Source of the DNA: Deltaproteobacteria bacterium
GTDB lineage: Bacteria > Desulfobacterota > Syntrophia > Syntrophales > Smithellaceae
NCBI GenBank assembly: GCA_009668925.1
Contig: SBEK01000192.1
Location: 1 to 7,249 of the forward strand
Length of the DNA stretch: 7,249 nucleotides
Direction: 5' to 3'
In this document: piece after piece, positions 6,124-7,249 of the stretch
How the letters are laid out: each line of letters starts with the position of its first letter
Position numbering within the stretch: position 1 is the first letter of the stretch
Notes under the pieces: model-generated
What the model was told of the DNA's origin: nothing
Seen by the model: only the letters and a program-made list of their open reading frames with translations
Database searches by the model: none
Made by a program: the position numbers and the translations under genes

Positions 6124-6148
6124 AAGGGGCTCTTTTGCAGAGCCCCTT
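6124..6148 (-). terminator. Strong hairpin with its T-rich tail on the minus strand
   Basis: AAGGGGCTCT (6124-6133) pairs perfectly with 6139-6148 around a 5-nt loop. Read on the minus strand, the stem is followed by TTCTTATT, a good intrinsic-terminator tail. On the plus strand it is followed by CCATATG and would terminate less well. No minus-strand gene is seen to its right in the window, so it may serve as a bidirectional barrier between the AbfD-like and EcsC genes, or end an antisense transcript. Confidence 0.6.
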
Positions 6149-6229
6149 CCATATGAAACAACCTCAGTCTGCTAGAAAACCAGCGCTTTAATATCGGGGT
6201 ATCCGATCAGTCGAAAGGGTGCATCAGCT

Positions 6230-7012
6230 ATGGAAATGACCAAGGAAGATATCAGACGCCTGGCCTACGCCAGAGGTCTTTTGGAAAATCCCGGCCTTGC
6301 CGCCAGGTTGACCAACATTGTCGGCATGCCCTTTGAGCGGGCCGTAAGTTACCTGCCGGCAAAATGGACCGACGTCATTCAATCGATTACGCGGCGATCT
6401 TTGCAGTACGCCCTGGATGCCGCCATCAAGACGCTCGCTCCGGGCGAAAAGAAGTCCTCCCGCGACGCCTTCCATAAATTTCTGGTGGCCGCATCCGGAG
6501 GCGTGGGCGGCGCCTTCGGCCTGCCTGCGCTGGCCGTCGAATTACCGGTAACCACCGTGATCATCTTTCGCTCGATTGCCGATATCGCCCGAAGTGAAGG
6601 TGAAAAAGTTCAAACGGTGGAAACCAAGCTGGCCTGCCTGGAAGTATTTGCGCTGGGTGGAAGCTTGAATAAGGACAATGCCGCCGAGAGCGGCTATTAT
6701 GCCGTAAAGGCGCTTTTGGCCAAACAGGTCTCCGAGGCGGCGAAATACATCGTGGAGAAGGGCCTCGCGGAAGAGGGCGCACCCGTCCTGGTCAGATTGA
6801 TCGGGACCATCGCCTCCCGGTTTGGAACGACCGTGTCGCAAAAAGCGGCCGCTTCTGCCGTTCCGGTGATCGGCGCAGCCGGCGGCGCCCTGATCAATTC
6901 CATTTTCATGGACCATTTTCAGAACATGGCGCGCGGGCACTTCATCATGCGCAGCCTGGAAAGAAAATATGGAACAAAAATGACTGAGCTGAAATACCTG
7001 GAGATCAATTAA
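6230..7012 (+). CDS. EcsC family protein
   Basis: The 260-residue product matches the EcsC family pattern: a Gly/Ala-rich segment GGVGGAFGLPALAVELPVTT (90-109), then IIFRSIADIARSEGE (111-125), LACLEVFALGG (134-144), a YY-x-V-K stretch (156-160), VSQKAAASAVPVIGAAGGALIN (202-223), and the end pattern FQNMARGHFIMRSLERKYG (230-248). Length and order of these parts look complete. EcsC was named from a Bacillus subtilis locus with an ABC transporter. Its biochemical role is unknown, and the hydrophobic Gly/Ala-rich parts suggest membrane association. The ATG has only a weak AAAGG about 11 nt before it; ATG at residue 3 is an alternative start. The gene is separated from the AbfD-like gene by 184 bases with two hairpins, so it is probably an independent unit not tied to the acid pathway. 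Confidence 0.88.
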   Translation: MEMTKEDIRRLAYARGLLENPGLAARLTNIVGMPFERAVSYLPAKWTDVIQSITRRSLQYALDAAIKTLAPGEKKSSRDAFHKFLVAASGGVGGAFGLPALAVELPVTTVIIFRSIADIARSEGEKVQTVETKLACLEVFALGGSLNKDNAAESGYYAVKALLAKQVSEAAKYIVEKGLAEEGAPVLVRLIGTIASRFGTTVSQKAAASAVPVIGAAGGALINSIFMDHFQNMARGHFIMRSLERKYGTKMTELKYLEIN

Positions 7013-7073
7013 TCATAAATCCGCATCTGTGATGAAAAAGAAACAGGGCGCTGCACCCGGCCGTTAAGGCGAC

Positions 7074-7111
7074 GCAGGCCTCGCTCGACGCCCGCGCTTC
7101 ACTAGGCCTGC
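7074..7111. repeat. Inverted repeat downstream of the EcsC gene
   Basis: GCAGGCCT (7074-7081) and AGGCCTGC (7104-7111) form an 8-bp inverted repeat with a 22-base GC-rich spacer. No T-run follows on either side. It may be a factor-dependent terminator, or chance. I see no gene in the rest of 7013-7249. Confidence 0.35.
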
Positions 7112-7249
7112 ATCGGAAATAACAAGAGAGATAGTCAATCCGATTTTCACATTTCACCTTTCCGGTCCTATTGGCGGCATTTCTAAAGACGAATTCCTGG
7201 CGTAAAAAATGCTGACGCCTCTTGACCTCCCCCTACCCCCTCCAGAGGG

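Noticed and set aside
6193..6207. Small ATCGG/CCGAT hairpin before the EcsC start
   Set aside because: Only 5 bp, too short to separate from chance.
6542..6940. A 132-codon minus-strand frame inside the EcsC gene, upstream of the minus-strand terminator-like hairpin
   Set aside because: It was considered as the missing gene for that hairpin, but its translation looks like an antisense shadow and shares no known pattern.
7192..7249. GGCGT/ACGCC and CCTCT/AGAGG short inverted repeats at the right edge
   Set aside because: Stems of 5 bp with long or A-rich loops, and the window ends there, so no function can be supported.

Overview
The window looks like bacterial chromosome from a Gram-negative, probably anaerobic, acid-degrading organism. 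Evidence: a solute-binding protein with a cleavable signal peptide and no lipobox cysteine, GGAGG-type ribosome binding sites, moderate GC, and two genes of the HpaB / 4-hydroxybutyryl-CoA dehydratase (AbfD) flavoprotein family next to an AMP-forming acyl-CoA ligase. A syntrophic or sulfate-reducing Desulfobacterota-type lineage would fit, but this is a guess from gene content. No mobile element, CRISPR array, tRNA or rRNA was seen.

Layout. Positions 1-4122 are all on the minus strand. In transcription order they hold a TetR-family regulator with a GTG start (4122-3502), a signal-peptide-bearing branched-chain-amino-acid-type solute-binding protein (3353-1881), an acyl-CoA ligase (1761-109), and the first 18 codons of a second AbfD/HpaB-like gene (55-1, cut by the window edge). 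A 381-base intergenic region (4123-4503) carries the regulator's promoter and operator, a 16-bp tandem repeat and a long leader. The plus strand then has a complete AbfD-like gene (4504-6045), two hairpins, and an EcsC-family gene (6230-7012). The last 237 bases hold no gene that I can see.

How it may work together. The solute-binding protein would capture an organic acid or amino-acid-like substrate, the ligase would activate an acid to its CoA thioester, and the AbfD/HpaB-like flavoproteins would act on the acyl-CoA. The TetR protein very likely controls this module. A palindrome in its own promoter region (around 4143-4162) and another upstream of the binding-protein gene (3435-3450) share the core AACA-NN-TGTT and a 9-bp half-site in the same orientation. 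The substrate cannot be read from the sequence.

The most interesting points are the shared operator pair, and the complete AbfD-like protein. The latter keeps three of the four expected iron-sulfur ligand positions in altered geometry, but has Val where the fourth Cys would be and Phe where the catalytic Tyr would be. It may therefore not be a classical 4-hydroxybutyryl-CoA dehydratase.
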